DNA of 44,360 bases from Myxococcales bacterium (GTDB lineage Bacteria > Myxococcota_A > Polyangia > Polyangiales > Polyangiaceae): NCBI GenBank assembly GCA_005777185.1, contig SXNL01000281.1:1-44360 (forward strand), read 5' to 3'. Positions 10,797-19,773 of the stretch are shown here, piece after piece. Positions within the stretch are counted from its first letter, which is position 1, and every line of letters starts with the position of its first letter. Below the pieces are notes generated by a model. That model saw nothing but the letters and a program-made list of their open reading frames with translations. It was not told the DNA's origin and made no database searches. A program made the position numbers and the translations under genes.

Positions 10797-11065
10797 GCTT
10801 CCTCCCCGAACTTGGACGCGATGAGCTCGCCGATGGCGGCCACGCACTCGTCGGCGCGCTCGCCCGTGGCCCGGACCTCGAGGAGCGTGCCCTTCGCGCT
10901 GCAGAGCAGGAGGACCCCCATGACGCTCTTCGCGTTCGCGGCCTGCCCGTCGTGGACGACCTCGACCTCGCACGGGAACTTCGTCGCGAGGAGCACGAGC
11001 TTGGTCGCCGCGCGCGCGTGGAGGCCGAGGCGGTTCACGATCATGAACTGGCCCTGCGCCGTCAT
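10793..11065 (-). CDS. ptsH: Phosphocarrier protein HPr
   Basis: A 90-residue HPr-family protein. The phospho-accepting His16 is in NRLGLHARAATKLV, and the regulatory Ser47 is in NAKSVMGVL, the site targeted by HPr kinase. Having both residues intact, with hprK encoded two genes upstream, supports dual His/Ser phosphorylation. The ATG at 11065 overlaps the rapZ stop (ATGA) and its own stop overlaps ptsI (GTGA), so rapZ-ptsH-ptsI are translationally coupled. By context it equals Npr of the nitrogen PTS; by sequence it could equally be called HPr. Confidence 0.96.
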
Positions 11066-12087
11066 GGCCGCACCTTGAAGTGCGCGCTGACGGGCTGGGG
11101 GAGCGGAGAGAGCTCCGCCGCGAGCTCGCTCTGCGTCGCCTGCTCCGGGGGGGGAACGCTCGGGCTCCGCCTCCGTGGCCCCGCCGGATCGCTCCGGTGC
11201 ACGTCACGGTGCGCCACGACGACGCCCTCCCCGAGGATGACGCCGAGCTGCTCGGCGACGACCACCGAGCGGTGCCGACCGCCCGTGCAGCCGATGCCGA
11301 TCGTGAGGTAGCTCTTGCCCTCCCGCTCGTATTTCGGCACCACGTAGCGCAGGAGGTCCGCGGTGCGATCGAGGAACTCGCGCGTATCGGCGAGCGCGAG
11401 CACGAAGCGCTCCACGCGCGGATCCGTCCCCGGGAGCGCCTTGAGCTCCGGCACGAAGTACGGGTTCTTCAGGAAGCGGACGTCGAAGACGAGATCCGCG
11501 TCCACGGGCGCGCCGTACTTGAAGCCGAACGACACGACGCGCACGCTCATCCCGGCGGTGCGGCCCGAGGCGGGCCCGAAGTGGCCGATGACCATGCGCC
11601 TGAGCTCGTGGACCGACAGCGAGGTCGTGTCGATCACGTGGGTCGCCCGGGCGCGGAGGGGGGCCAGACGGGCGCGTTCCATCGCGACACCATCGAGCAC
11701 GGCCACGGCGCCATCGCGGTCGCTCGTGGAGAGGGCGTGAGGCCGTCGCGTCTCCCCGAAGCGGTGAAGGATCGTCTCGTCCGTCGCGTCGACGAAGAGC
11801 ACCTCGAGATCTCGCTGTCCGCCCGCCTCGAGCTCGCGCAGCGTGTTGCCCACCTCCCCGAGAAACGCACGCACACGCACGTCGATGCCCAGGGCAACCC
11901 GCGTCATGCCGCCGCGCTCGCAGAGCGCCACCGCCTCCGGCGCGAGCACCGTGGGGAGGTTGTCCATGCAGAAGAAGCCGAGATCCTCGAGCGTCCGCAG
12001 CGCCGTGGACCGCCCGGCGCCCGAGAGCCCGGTCACGACGACCACCATGGGCCGCGCGCGGCGGCCGGCCGCGGACTCACCGCTCAT
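11062..12087 (-). CDS. rapZ: RapZ/YvcJ-family nucleotide-binding adaptor
   Basis: A 341-residue P-loop protein of the RapZ family. Walker A is GLSGAGRST (about residues 20-28), followed by DNLP near residue 43, and the C-terminal domain has the signature IGCTGGRHRSVVVAEQL. In E. coli RapZ guides RNase E to the sRNA GlmZ and so controls glucosamine-6-phosphate synthesis; in other bacteria the family binds nucleotides with less clear roles. The C-terminal 50 residues are a Pro/Ser-rich tail not usual in the family. The ATG at 12087 overlaps the end of hprK by 11 bases. Family firm; the sRNA-linked role is not assumed for this organism. Confidence 0.94.
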   Translation of the reverse strand: MSGESAAGRRARPMVVVVTGLSGAGRSTALRTLEDLGFFCMDNLPTVLAPEAVALCERGGMTRVALGIDVRVRAFLGEVGNTLRELEAGGQRDLEVLFVDATDETILHRFGETRRPHALSTSDRDGAVAVLDGVAMERARLAPLRARATHVIDTTSLSVHELRRMVIGHFGPASGRTAGMSVRVVSFGFKYGAPVDADLVFDVRFLKNPYFVPELKALPGTDPRVERFVLALADTREFLDRTADLLRYVVPKYEREGKSYLTIGIGCTGGRHRSVVVAEQLGVILGEGVVVAHRDVHRSDPAGPRRRSPSVPPPEQATQSELAAELSPLPQPVSAHFKVRP

Positions 12088-13243
12088 CGTCGCGCCTCGA
12101 CTTGGGCGCCACGACCCACGCGGCGCTCTCGTTCGACCGACGCAGGGGCGGGAGCGCCTCGTCGCTATGGGGGGCGGGGGCCATCCGCGGCGACGACACG
12201 GGCGGGACCGCGGCCGACTCGTTGTCGACCGCCTCCTTGAACGACTCGGCGCCGGCGATGGCGCGGCTCTCGAGGCGCTCCGCGAACTCCTTCGCCGGGT
12301 TCTTGCCAGCGCGCCGCAGGAGCTCGTTCCGGGCGGCCATCTCCACGATGGAGCCCATGTCGCGGCCGGGCCGAACGGGGACGGTGAGCATGCGGATCGG
12401 CGTGCCGAGGATGGCGTGGAAGCGATCCTCGATGCCGAGGCGGTCGTAGGTACCCTCGTCCTTCCACTCCTCGAGACGCACGACGACGTCGATGCGCTTG
12501 CGCTCGCGCACCGCGGTGACGCCGAACATGTCCTTGATGTTCAGGACGCCGAGCCCGCGGACCTCGATGTGGTGGCGGAGGAGGTCGGGCGGTGCGCCGA
12601 ACACCATCCCTGGCGGCCGCCAGTCGCATCGCACCACGTCGTCGGCCACCAGCCGGTGGCCCCTGAGAACGAGCTCGATGGCGCACTCGCTCTTGCCGAT
12701 GCCGCTCTTGCCCATCATCAAGAGGCCCACACCGAACACGTCCACGAGCACCCCGTGGAGCTGCGTGTGCGGAGCGAGCTGGTCGTCGAGGATCGCGTGC
12801 AGGGCGTTCACGGTCTTGCTCGAGCGCGTCGCCGACACGAGCACGGGCGTCGACGTGGCTTCCGCGGCCGCCGCGAGGGCCTTCGGGGGCTCGCGATCCC
12901 GCGTCAGCACGACACACGACAGCCCGAGGGAGAAGAAGGCGCGGCAAGACTGACTCCGCACGTCGGGCGCGAGCGCCTCGAGGTACGTCATCTCGGTGTC
13001 CCCGAGGACCTGCACGCGCGTGGGCACGACCCCCTCGAAATGTCCGGCCAGTGCGAGGCCGCTCTTCTGTATGCGCGGGTGGCGGATCGGCCGCTTGATC
13101 CCCGCCGCGCCCGCGGCGAGCCGGATGCGGAGCTGCGACCTCGCCTCGGCCAGGAAAGCCTCCACGGTGACCTCGCCGGGGATCGGCGGGATCGACTGCG
13201 GCATCGTGTCGGACGGAGGGATGTCGGAAGGAGGGCCGCCCAT
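12077..13243 (-). CDS. hprK: HPr kinase/phosphorylase
   Basis: A 388-residue bifunctional enzyme that phosphorylates HPr on Ser and removes that phosphate. The N-terminal domain is followed by HGVLVDVFGVGLLMMGKSG, then Walker A GKSGIGKSE near residue 180, VADDVV, and the family signature RGLGVLNIKDMFG. The C-terminus beyond residue 330 is a Pro/Ser/Arg-rich tail unlike the compact Bacillus enzyme. The target Ser is present in the neighbouring HPr. The ATG at 13243 shares one base with the ptsN stop (TGATG). HprK inside an rpoN/ptsN cluster is known from alpha- and delta-type lineages and absent from the E. coli version. Confidence 0.95.
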   Translation of the reverse strand: MGGPPSDIPPSDTMPQSIPPIPGEVTVEAFLAEARSQLRIRLAAGAAGIKRPIRHPRIQKSGLALAGHFEGVVPTRVQVLGDTEMTYLEALAPDVRSQSCRAFFSLGLSCVVLTRDREPPKALAAAAEATSTPVLVSATRSSKTVNALHAILDDQLAPHTQLHGVLVDVFGVGLLMMGKSGIGKSECAIELVLRGHRLVADDVVRCDWRPPGMVFGAPPDLLRHHIEVRGLGVLNIKDMFGVTAVRERKRIDVVVRLEEWKDEGTYDRLGIEDRFHAILGTPIRMLTVPVRPGRDMGSIVEMAARNELLRRAGKNPAKEFAERLESRAIAGAESFKEAVDNESAAVPPVSSPRMAPAPHSDEALPPLRRSNESAAWVVAPKSRRDDER

Positions 13244-13743
13244 CAGACCTTCCTCGCCGCGTCGGGAGAGCTCGGCTTGGGGTCCGCTTCCTCGACCGCG
13301 ATGAGGGCGAAGGCGGCCTCGCCGCTCGCCGCCCCGACCAGGCGCTCGCGGAACTCCGGATGGCGGAGCAGGCGCGAGACGCGTGCGAGGGTCTTCAGAT
13401 GCTCGCCCGTGGCGCGCTTCGGCCCGACGACCGCGAAGAGGATGGTCACCTTCTCCTGGTCGATCGACGCGAACTCGACGCCCCCGGGCACGATGAGGAG
13501 GGCGGCGCGCTGCAGCTCGAGCGCCTGCAGCGCGCCGTGGGGAATCGCCACGCCCTCTCCGATCCCCGTCGACTGCAGCTCTTCGCGCTCGACCAGCACG
13601 CGCTCGACCTCTGCGGCGTCGACCCCCCCACCCGACAGCATGCTCCCGAGGAGTCGGAGCGCCGCGGCCGTGTCGAAGGCGTCGTCCCCGCTCCGCTTGC
13701 GGATGGCGACGCGGTCGGCGCTCAGGAGCTCGGTCAGTTTCAT
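13243..13743 (-). CDS. ptsN: PTS IIA-like nitrogen-regulatory protein PtsN
   Basis: A 166-residue EIIA type-2 domain protein. The phospho-acceptor His69 lies in GIGEGVAIPHG, and the fold signatures follow (FAVVGPKRATGEHLKTLARVSRLL). In other bacteria EIIA-Ntr receives phosphate from HPr/Npr and controls potassium transport, stress or sigma-54 functions by protein contact rather than sugar uptake. Here it sits between hpf and hprK, as expected for this cluster. A short Pro/Ser tail (about 15 residues) ends the protein. The start at 13743 is 18 bases after the hpf stop. Confidence 0.95.
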   Translation of the reverse strand: MKLTELLSADRVAIRKRSGDDAFDTAAALRLLGSMLSGGGVDAAEVERVLVEREELQSTGIGEGVAIPHGALQALELQRAALLIVPGGVEFASIDQEKVTILFAVVGPKRATGEHLKTLARVSRLLRHPEFRERLVGAASGEAAFALIAVEEADPKPSSPDAARKV

Positions 13744-13761
13744 CTGCGTTCCCGCTGCCCG

Positions 13762-14094
13762 TCAGTCCTCGTCCGGCATGTCGGGGAGCAGGTGATCGCT
13801 CGCGCGATCTTGCCCCTTCTTCTTCGCGCGGGCGGCGCGGATCTGCGCCTCGACCTTGTCGATGACCTTGTCGATCGAAGCGTACATGTCCTCGCTCGTC
13901 TCGTGAGCGTGATAGTGCTCGCCGCCCGCGTGGACGTCGACCTCGGCGACGTGGACGGTCTTCTGGCAGGAGAGAGTGACCTGACCCTTGAGGGGCTGCC
14001 TGAGGAACCTCTGCAGCTTGGCCACCTTGTCGGTGGCGTACCCCTTCACGGCGTCGGTCGCGTCCATCTGACGAAACGTGATGGCGATGTTCAT
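13762..14094 (-). CDS. hpf: Ribosome hibernation-promoting factor, short form
   Basis: A 110-residue HPF/YfiA-family protein with the typical N-terminus MNIAITFRQMDATDAVKGYA, a VDVHAGGEHYHAHETSEDMY strand-turn region and YASIDKVIDKVEAQIRAAR helix. It binds the small-subunit decoding centre in stationary phase. It lacks the C-terminal dimerisation domain of long HPF. The last 20 residues are charged and poorly conserved. An AGGAGG lies only three bases before the ATG at 14094. Its place directly after rpoN is the usual one. Confidence 0.94.
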   Translation of the reverse strand: MNIAITFRQMDATDAVKGYATDKVAKLQRFLRQPLKGQVTLSCQKTVHVAEVDVHAGGEHYHAHETSEDMYASIDKVIDKVEAQIRAARAKKKGQDRASDHLLPDMPDED

Positions 14095-14142
14095 GTGCCT
14101 CCTGTGGCGCGAGGCGACGAGCGCCCGCGCAGGCTTCGATTC

Positions 14143-15663
14143 CTAGAACAGCTTCTTTCTCTTGCTGGAAGCAAGAATTCCAAGCATTTCTCTGTATTTG
14201 GCCACGGTCCTTCGCGCGATCTGGATGCCATCGTCCTTGGCGAGGATCTCGACGATGGCCTGGTCCGAGAGGGGGTTCGACTTGTCCTCGCCGTCGATGA
14301 TCTTCTTGATGGCCTGCTTCACGCTCTCGGAGGCGATGTCCTCCTCGGCCACCCGCCGGATCGACGAGTTGAAGAAATACTTGAGCTCGAAGAGGCCCTG
14401 CGGAGTGTGCACGTACTTGTTCGTCGTCACGCGGCTGATGGTGGACTCGTGCATGCCCACCGTCTCGGCCACGTCCCGCAGGATCATCGGCTTGAGGTGG
14501 GCGACCCCGCGCTCGAAGAACTCGCGCTGCTTGTCGACGATGCACTCCGTCACGCGGATGATGGTCTTCCGGCGCTGCTCGATCGCCCGGATGAGCCACT
14601 GGGCGTTGCGGAGCTTCTCCCCGATGAACTCCTTCGCGTTCGGGTCCTTGAGGAGCTGCTTGGTGAGGGTCTCGTTGATGTAGAGGCGCTGGACGCCGCG
14701 GTCGTTGTCGGTGACCACGAACTTGTCCTCGTCCTTGACGATGTAGACGTCCGGCGTGATGCCGATGCTCTTCTCGTCGGTCTCGGTGAAGTTCCGGGCC
14801 GGGCGACTCTCGAGCTTCTGGATCTCCTTGACGGCCTCGTAGATCTCCTCGACGGGGAGCTTCATGTCGCGCGCGATGGCCTGGTAGTTGTGCTTCTCCA
14901 GGTTGTGGAGGTGCTTGTCGATGATCTCGATCTCGAGATCGTCGTAGTGGAACACCTCGGCCTGGACGAGGAGGCACTCGCGGAGATCCCGGGTGCAGAC
15001 GCCCACCGGGTCCCACTCCTGCATGATGCGCAGGACCTCGGGCGCGTCCTCCGGATCGAGCCCGCACTCCTCGGCGAGCTGCTCGATGGTGATGTCGGGC
15101 GTCTTCTCGCCGTTCTCGCGCTCGACGCCCTTGAGGTCGAGCAGACCGTTGTCGTCGAGGTTGCCGAGGACGAGCTCGGCGAAGCGCCGCTCGGCCTCGG
15201 TGAAGTCGCTCATGTGGAGCTGCCACCGCAGGTGGTCCACGAGGGAGGTCGCCTTGGTGAGGCTCTGCTCGATGGGGGGGAGCTCCTCGAAGCCCCCGCG
15301 CGTCGTGGGCAGGGACTGCTGCTGCGTGCGGTTCTCGAGGAACTGCTCCCAGTCGATCTCACGAACGCTCTTGTCGTCCGTCTTCTGGGTGTCCACCGAC
15401 TGGGACCGCATGCGGTCCTCCATGCGGTCGATGCGCTCGTCGACCTGGATCTGAGGGATCTCGCCCTCGGCGCCGCCGCTGGCGCCCTTCGCGCGACCGC
15501 GCGGATCGATGTCGTCGTCGGCCAGCACCGGGTTCGCGTCGAGCTCCTTCCTGATCTCGTCGATCAGCTCGAGGCGGGAGAGCTGGAGCAGCCGGATGGC
15601 TTGCTGCAGCTGCGGAGTCATCACGAGCTGCTGGCTGAGCTTGAGCTGCTGCTTGATTTCCAT
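14143..15663 (-). CDS. rpoN: RNA polymerase sigma-54 factor
   Basis: A 506-residue sigma-54. Region I is Gln/Leu-rich (KQQLKLSQQLVMTPQLQQAI), which contacts bacterial enhancer-binding proteins. An acidic region II linker follows (about 55-125). The core-binding domain is next, then the helix-turn-helix (LRDVAETVGMHESTISRVTTN) and the RpoN box ARRTVAKYREMLGI, which reads the -24 promoter element. The end ...SSKRKKLF is typical. The start is ATG at 15663 with GGAGG upstream at a rather long spacing. The 131-base gap to lptB is the longest in this cluster and holds a possible sigma-54 site. Confidence 0.97.
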   Translation of the reverse strand: MEIKQQLKLSQQLVMTPQLQQAIRLLQLSRLELIDEIRKELDANPVLADDDIDPRGRAKGASGGAEGEIPQIQVDERIDRMEDRMRSQSVDTQKTDDKSVREIDWEQFLENRTQQQSLPTTRGGFEELPPIEQSLTKATSLVDHLRWQLHMSDFTEAERRFAELVLGNLDDNGLLDLKGVERENGEKTPDITIEQLAEECGLDPEDAPEVLRIMQEWDPVGVCTRDLRECLLVQAEVFHYDDLEIEIIDKHLHNLEKHNYQAIARDMKLPVEEIYEAVKEIQKLESRPARNFTETDEKSIGITPDVYIVKDEDKFVVTDNDRGVQRLYINETLTKQLLKDPNAKEFIGEKLRNAQWLIRAIEQRRKTIIRVTECIVDKQREFFERGVAHLKPMILRDVAETVGMHESTISRVTTNKYVHTPQGLFELKYFFNSSIRRVAEEDIASESVKQAIKKIIDGEDKSNPLSDQAIVEILAKDDGIQIARRTVAKYREMLGILASSKRKKLF

Positions 15664-15773
15664 CGTCGGGGAGATCCTCCGGGGCGCGAGGGTGAAACCC
15701 GTCGTCCACGGCCACCGGGGTGTACGCCGGTGGACCGTCCAGGAAAGAGTAACACCTCGAACGCGCGCCTGGC

Positions 15774-15788
15774 GCGATTTTCATGCCA
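15774..15788 (-). promoter_or_regulatory. Possible sigma-54 (-24/-12) promoter before rpoN
   Basis: On the minus strand the sequence reads TGGCATGAAAATCGC, keeping GG and GC exactly 10 bases apart and most of the consensus TGGCACG-N4-TTGCW. The mismatches are in the -12 half (TCGCG for TTGCW). It lies about 110 bases upstream of the rpoN start. If real it would make rpoN self-controlled. Chance occurrence is possible. Confidence 0.3.
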
Positions 15789-15794
15789 AGGGGA

Positions 15795-16526
15795 TCACGG
15801 TGGAATGGAGCGCGTCCAGGTGCCGAGGTAGCGCCCCCGGACGAGGGGGTGCTCTCGGAAGGCCTCGGGGGTCTCGTCGACCGCTACCTCCCCGTCGAGC
15901 AGGAGGAGCGCGCGTGTGCAGACCGCCAGCGCCTCGGCGACATGGTGGTCCGCCAGGACCACGCCGACGCCCTCGATCGCGAGATCCGCGAGAAGCCTGC
16001 CGAGCAGCTCCGCGCCGGCGGGATCGACGCCGGCGAACGGCTCGTCGCAGACCAGCACGCGAGGTCTCCGCGTGATCGCGCGCGCGAACTCGAGCCGTCG
16101 CCGCTCACCGGCCGAGAGCTCCCGGGCGTGGACGTCGAGGCGCTGCTGCAGGCCCACCTCGACCGCGGCCTGCACGGGATCGCCGGCTGTGCCGTGCACC
16201 ACGCGCGAGAACGTGACGAGGTTCTCGCGCACCGTGAGGTCCCAGAGCACGCTCGACCCCTGCGGGATGTAGCCGATGCCCGCCCTGGCCCGTCGCCACA
16301 AGGGCTCCCTCGTCACGACGGCGCCGGCGAAGCGGACCTCGCCGGCGTCCGGCGGCTCCTCCCCGGTGAGCGCGCGGAACAGCGTCGACTTCCCGGCGCC
16401 GGACGGGCCGAGGATGCCGACGACCTCGCCCGCCGCCACGCGCACCGACACGTCGCGCAGGATCGTGCGATCACCGCGCACCACGCGCACGCGGTCCGCC
16501 TCCAGGACCCAGCCTGGAGCGCTCAA
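15795..16526 (-). CDS. lptB: LPS export ABC transporter ATP-binding protein LptB
   Basis: A 243-residue ABC ATPase that powers lipopolysaccharide extraction from the inner membrane with LptF/G. Motifs: Walker A GPSGAGKST, Q-loop YIPQGSSV, signature LSAGERRRLEFARA, Walker B VLVCDEPFAGVD and switch His in ADHHV, followed by LptB-specific ALAVCTRALLL and a C-terminal RGRYLG. I chose a TTG start at 16526, which overlaps the lptA stop as TTGA. It gives the normal LptB length and MSAPGWVLEADRV. The open frame continues upstream but there it only mirrors lptA. No LptC, LptF or LptG is adjacent, though a candidate LptF/G-like gene begins at the window end. Confidence 0.92.
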   Translation of the reverse strand: MSAPGWVLEADRVRVVRGDRTILRDVSVRVAAGEVVGILGPSGAGKSTLFRALTGEEPPDAGEVRFAGAVVTREPLWRRARAGIGYIPQGSSVLWDLTVRENLVTFSRVVHGTAGDPVQAAVEVGLQQRLDVHARELSAGERRRLEFARAITRRPRVLVCDEPFAGVDPAGAELLGRLLADLAIEGVGVVLADHHVAEALAVCTRALLLLDGEVAVDETPEAFREHPLVRGRYLGTWTRSIPP

Positions 16527-17002
16527 GGGGACTTCGGGACGGGGACGGAGCCCTTGACCTCGTGCGCCGTCACCTTCGCGGTCGCGAGGTCGATCGTGGC
16601 GCGGTTGGCCTCGACCCAACCCTGTCCACGCGTCAGCCGCACGCCGCCGCGGAGCTGGAGGGTCTGCCTCGCCAGATCGACCTCGACCTCGGGTGCCTCG
16701 GCGTGGACGCCCCGGATGTCGGCCGCGACGCCGCCCGAGCCCTTGGCCCACGTGACGTGGGGCGTGTTGTCGTAGCGGAGGTCGATGCGGGGACACTTCA
16801 CGGAGAGGTCGCCCTTGGAGAGGGAGACGGCGCCCGTGAGGATGGCGGTGCCACCCCCCACGTCCACCTCGAGCTTCTCGGCCTGCACGCTGACGTTGCC
16901 GGGCCCGACCTCGAGGATGGGATCGGCGAGCGCCGCGCTACGCGCAGCGAGCAGCGCCGCGAGGCCCAGCAGACTGGCGAGGAGGCGCCGACGACCGCTC
17001 AT
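16523..17002 (-). CDS. lptA: LptA/OstA-family periplasmic LPS transport protein
   Basis: A 159-residue secreted protein. From ATG 17002 it has an Arg-rich n-region (MSGRRRLL), a hydrophobic Ala/Leu core and ALAD cleavage region. The mature part has the OstA/LptA strand pattern: VQAEKLEVDVGGGTAILTG, LSVKCPRIDLRYD, VEVDLARQTLQLRGGVRL and RATIDLATAKVTAHEV. LptA bridges the periplasm for LPS. The overlap with lptB (TTGA) and the classical lptA-lptB-rpoN order support the assignment. It is somewhat shorter than E. coli LptA (185). An upstream in-frame ATG at 17080 lies inside the preceding gene and was rejected. Confidence 0.85.
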   Translation of the reverse strand: MSGRRRLLASLLGLAALLAARSAALADPILEVGPGNVSVQAEKLEVDVGGGTAILTGAVSLSKGDLSVKCPRIDLRYDNTPHVTWAKGSGGVAADIRGVHAEAPEVEVDLARQTLQLRGGVRLTRGQGWVEANRATIDLATAKVTAHEVKGSVPVPKSP

Positions 17003-17039
17003 GCCCCGAGGATACCTGGATCCTGCGCGGCGTTCCAGC

Positions 17040-19610
17040 TCAGCCACGGCCGAGAAGGCCCTCGATGGCCACGAGCTCACCCTCCAGCGACGTCATCCCT
17101 TCCCGCGCGGGCACCGACCACGAGAGCGTCGCGAGCCGCTCGATGAGGGTGGTGATCGCAGCCCGCGAGAGGGCGGTCGCGTCCTCCGCGCCGGCCAGCC
17201 AGAAGCCGCGGACGAGGGCGCGGCACAGCGGCACGAGATCCCGCGCCTCCGCACCCTTCCGCGCCTCCGAACCGCCAGCGGCCATGCGCGCGAGCACGTG
17301 GGCCATGGGCTCCGCGAGGCGGTTCGTCGCCCGCTCCGTCCGGTACCGGACGACCACGGGATCCTTGAGGGCCGCCTCCCGATCACGCCCGAAGCTCGTG
17401 ACCTCGAGATCCTTCGCGAGCACGCCGAGCGCCGGACCGAGCGCGCCGACCAGCACCTGCGCCGACTCCTCGAGCTCCCGGTCGAGCTTGGCCGCGAGCA
17501 CGCCCGCCTCCTGCGCGGCGGTGCGTGCGGCCACGTGCGCCTCCTCCTCCGCGTGCGCGCGGCCCGAGGCGGCCCGGCGGAGATCCGCGGCCATCTTCAC
17601 GGCGCGACGCCGGAGCGCGCGCTCCTTCAGATCGTCGCTGCGTCCGATGATCTGGGTGTCCATGAGCGCCTGCACGTCGGCCCAGCGCGATCGCGCGAGG
17701 GCGTCCGCGTCCCCCAGCTTTCCCTGCAGCGCGAGCCGCGCGGACAGCGCGACCACGGGGCTCCAGGACCGTATTCCCGCCTCGGCGAGCCCCTCGTCGA
17801 CCGTCGCGAGGACCCGGGCGAGCTCGGCGTCGTCGAGGCGGTCGGCCTTGTTGACGAGGATCTGCACGGGCACCTTCGCCGCCCGCGCCTCGTCGAGGAT
17901 CTGCTTCTCCGACTGCTTGAGGGCCTGGCCCGCGTCGAGGAGCCAGATGACGGCGTCGGCCTCGTCGAAGGCGGAGCGTGCGGCCTTGGTGTGGCGGGGG
18001 TCGGGCGCGTTGAAGCCAGGCGTGTCGAGGATCTCCACGCGGGTGAGGGACGCGAGCGGTACGAGGAGCTCGACCCGGCTTATCTGGCCCGGATCCAGGG
18101 ATCTCAACGTGGTGCGGAGCTCGGGGAGGGGGAGGAGGCGATCGTCCTTCCTGGTGCCGTCCGCGTCGGGGAAGAAGAGGATCCTCGCGAGCGGATCCTG
18201 CGCATAGCGGAGGTGGTGCAGCGTCGCGGTCGTGGGCAGCACGCCGGTGGGGGCGACGTCCGCACCGATGAGCGCGTTGATGAACGTGCTCTTGCCGGCG
18301 TTGAACTCGCCGACGATCGCCACCCGGACCGGCCTCTCGCGCTCCCGCGTCAGCTCCGCGACCCGACCGAGCGTGTCGAGATCGCCGAGCGTGCGTGCGT
18401 GCTGATCGAGGCGCCGGAGGAGATCGGGCCACACCGCGAGGAGGGGGGCTTCGGGGATCCAGTAGCGGAGGGCCACGTCGCGCATGTGGGCGGACCACTT
18501 GCCGAGGCGCGTCGATGTCACCGACAGCAACGCGTCGAGGTTCCTCTCCGTGTCCTCGGGGATGGCGAGGGACACGACGGAAGGCAGGCGCCGAGCGTCC
18601 GCCACGAGGGGATCGCCGTCCGCGCGGAGTGCCCCCAGCGCCACCATCATGGCCGCGGCGTCCTCGTCGTCGACGGCGGCCTCGAAGAGGGGACGCGCCG
18701 CGGAGACGTCGCCGGCCATGACGGCATCGCGAAGCGCGAGGCGCGCCTCGTCGGGGCGGCCCTCGGCGCGCGCGAAGGCAGCGCGAAAACGGGCCGACCT
18801 GGCCTCACCACGAGACTCGACGACCGCGCGCACGCGGGCGAGCGCGTCCTTCTCGACGGGCAGCACGGAGAGCGCGTGCGAGAGCGCCTCGCTCGACCAG
18901 GGGACCTCGAGGACGTACGCGCGCAGCAGGGGGGAGAACGCCTCCTTGTGGCCCAGGGCGCAGGCGATCCGCCCCCGCAAGAGCGCCGTGCGACCGTCGG
19001 TCGGGTCCTCCCCCAGGGCATCCGTGTTCTTCGCGGCGCCCGCGGGATCGCGCAGGAGGAGCCGCGCCTCGGCGCGCCGCAGCGCGACCTCGCGATCCTT
19101 CGGCCCCACGATTCGCTCGAGCCACAGCTCGGCGCGGGCCCCGTCCCCCTGGGCGAGATCGAGATCGGCGAGGCACAGGAGAGCCTCCCGACGCGCCTCG
19201 CTCCCGAGCTCGGCCACAGCGAGGGCGCGCATGAACGCGTCGCGCCCCGCCTCTCCTCCCGACGGGCGATCGGGGGCGGAGGCGCCATCGTCGGCGCCAG
19301 CCTCCTGCCGTGCACGCGCGTTGCCGAGGCGCACCCACACGTCGGCGCGGGACGGGGCGCGCTCGCTGAGCTCCTCGAGGGTGAGGAGCAACTCGGCCTC
19401 CAGGCCGGCCATCTCGCAGGCGTCCGCGAGCAGCGCAAGCCCGAGCGGGGAACCCGGCACGCGCGCCAGGAGCGCATGCGCCGCGGCGCGTGCTCGCATC
19501 GCGTCACGACGCTCGAGCGCCGCCTCGCCGTCCGCGAGGTGACCCTCCGCGCCAGCCAGCGCGACCTCCACCCGACCGACGAGGCGTCCGAGGTTGTCGA
19601 GGAGACCCAT
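17040..19610 (-). CDS. TPR-dynamin-like GTPase fusion
   Basis: An 856-residue protein. Residues 1 to about 360 are Ala/Leu/Arg-rich helical repeats resembling TPR units (LLTLEELSERAPSRADVWVRL, EALLCLADLDLAQGDGARAE). A dynamin-type GTPase follows: G1 GEFNAGKST (Lys near 440), a switch-I-like PTTATLH, G3 DTPGFN (near 528) and G4 NKAD (near 587). A long helical segment follows (residues 640-800, including KDPVVVRYRTERATNRLAEP), which could form the stalk. Bacterial dynamin-like proteins bind and remodel membranes. No transmembrane segment is obvious. The start ATG 19610 is convincing by composition though without a Shine-Dalgarno. It ends 37 bases before lptA and may share its transcript. Confidence 0.88.
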   Translation of the reverse strand: MGLLDNLGRLVGRVEVALAGAEGHLADGEAALERRDAMRARAAAHALLARVPGSPLGLALLADACEMAGLEAELLLTLEELSERAPSRADVWVRLGNARARQEAGADDGASAPDRPSGGEAGRDAFMRALAVAELGSEARREALLCLADLDLAQGDGARAELWLERIVGPKDREVALRRAEARLLLRDPAGAAKNTDALGEDPTDGRTALLRGRIACALGHKEAFSPLLRAYVLEVPWSSEALSHALSVLPVEKDALARVRAVVESRGEARSARFRAAFARAEGRPDEARLALRDAVMAGDVSAARPLFEAAVDDEDAAAMMVALGALRADGDPLVADARRLPSVVSLAIPEDTERNLDALLSVTSTRLGKWSAHMRDVALRYWIPEAPLLAVWPDLLRRLDQHARTLGDLDTLGRVAELTRERERPVRVAIVGEFNAGKSTFINALIGADVAPTGVLPTTATLHHLRYAQDPLARILFFPDADGTRKDDRLLPLPELRTTLRSLDPGQISRVELLVPLASLTRVEILDTPGFNAPDPRHTKAARSAFDEADAVIWLLDAGQALKQSEKQILDEARAAKVPVQILVNKADRLDDAELARVLATVDEGLAEAGIRSWSPVVALSARLALQGKLGDADALARSRWADVQALMDTQIIGRSDDLKERALRRRAVKMAADLRRAASGRAHAEEEAHVAARTAAQEAGVLAAKLDRELEESAQVLVGALGPALGVLAKDLEVTSFGRDREAALKDPVVVRYRTERATNRLAEPMAHVLARMAAGGSEARKGAEARDLVPLCRALVRGFWLAGAEDATALSRAAITTLIERLATLSWSVPAREGMTSLEGELVAIEGLLGRG

Positions 19611-19773
19611 GGTCGTAACGTCTCACGGATCGGGCCGTCTGAGGCGGGTCGCGGTGGCGCCGAGGCGTGGCTCCCTTCGTACACGCTGTGTCCCGGGGAG
19701 GTCATCCCCCGCGGGGAACCCGCGAAAAAAGGCCGCGTTGCGGGCGGTACGGGGCTTGCGATGGCCTGGCCCC

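Noticed and set aside
12077-15226. Long minus-strand frame joining hprK to upstream sequence
   Set aside because: The upstream part runs through ptsN, hpf and rpoN in the wrong frame. HprK homology begins only near 13243.
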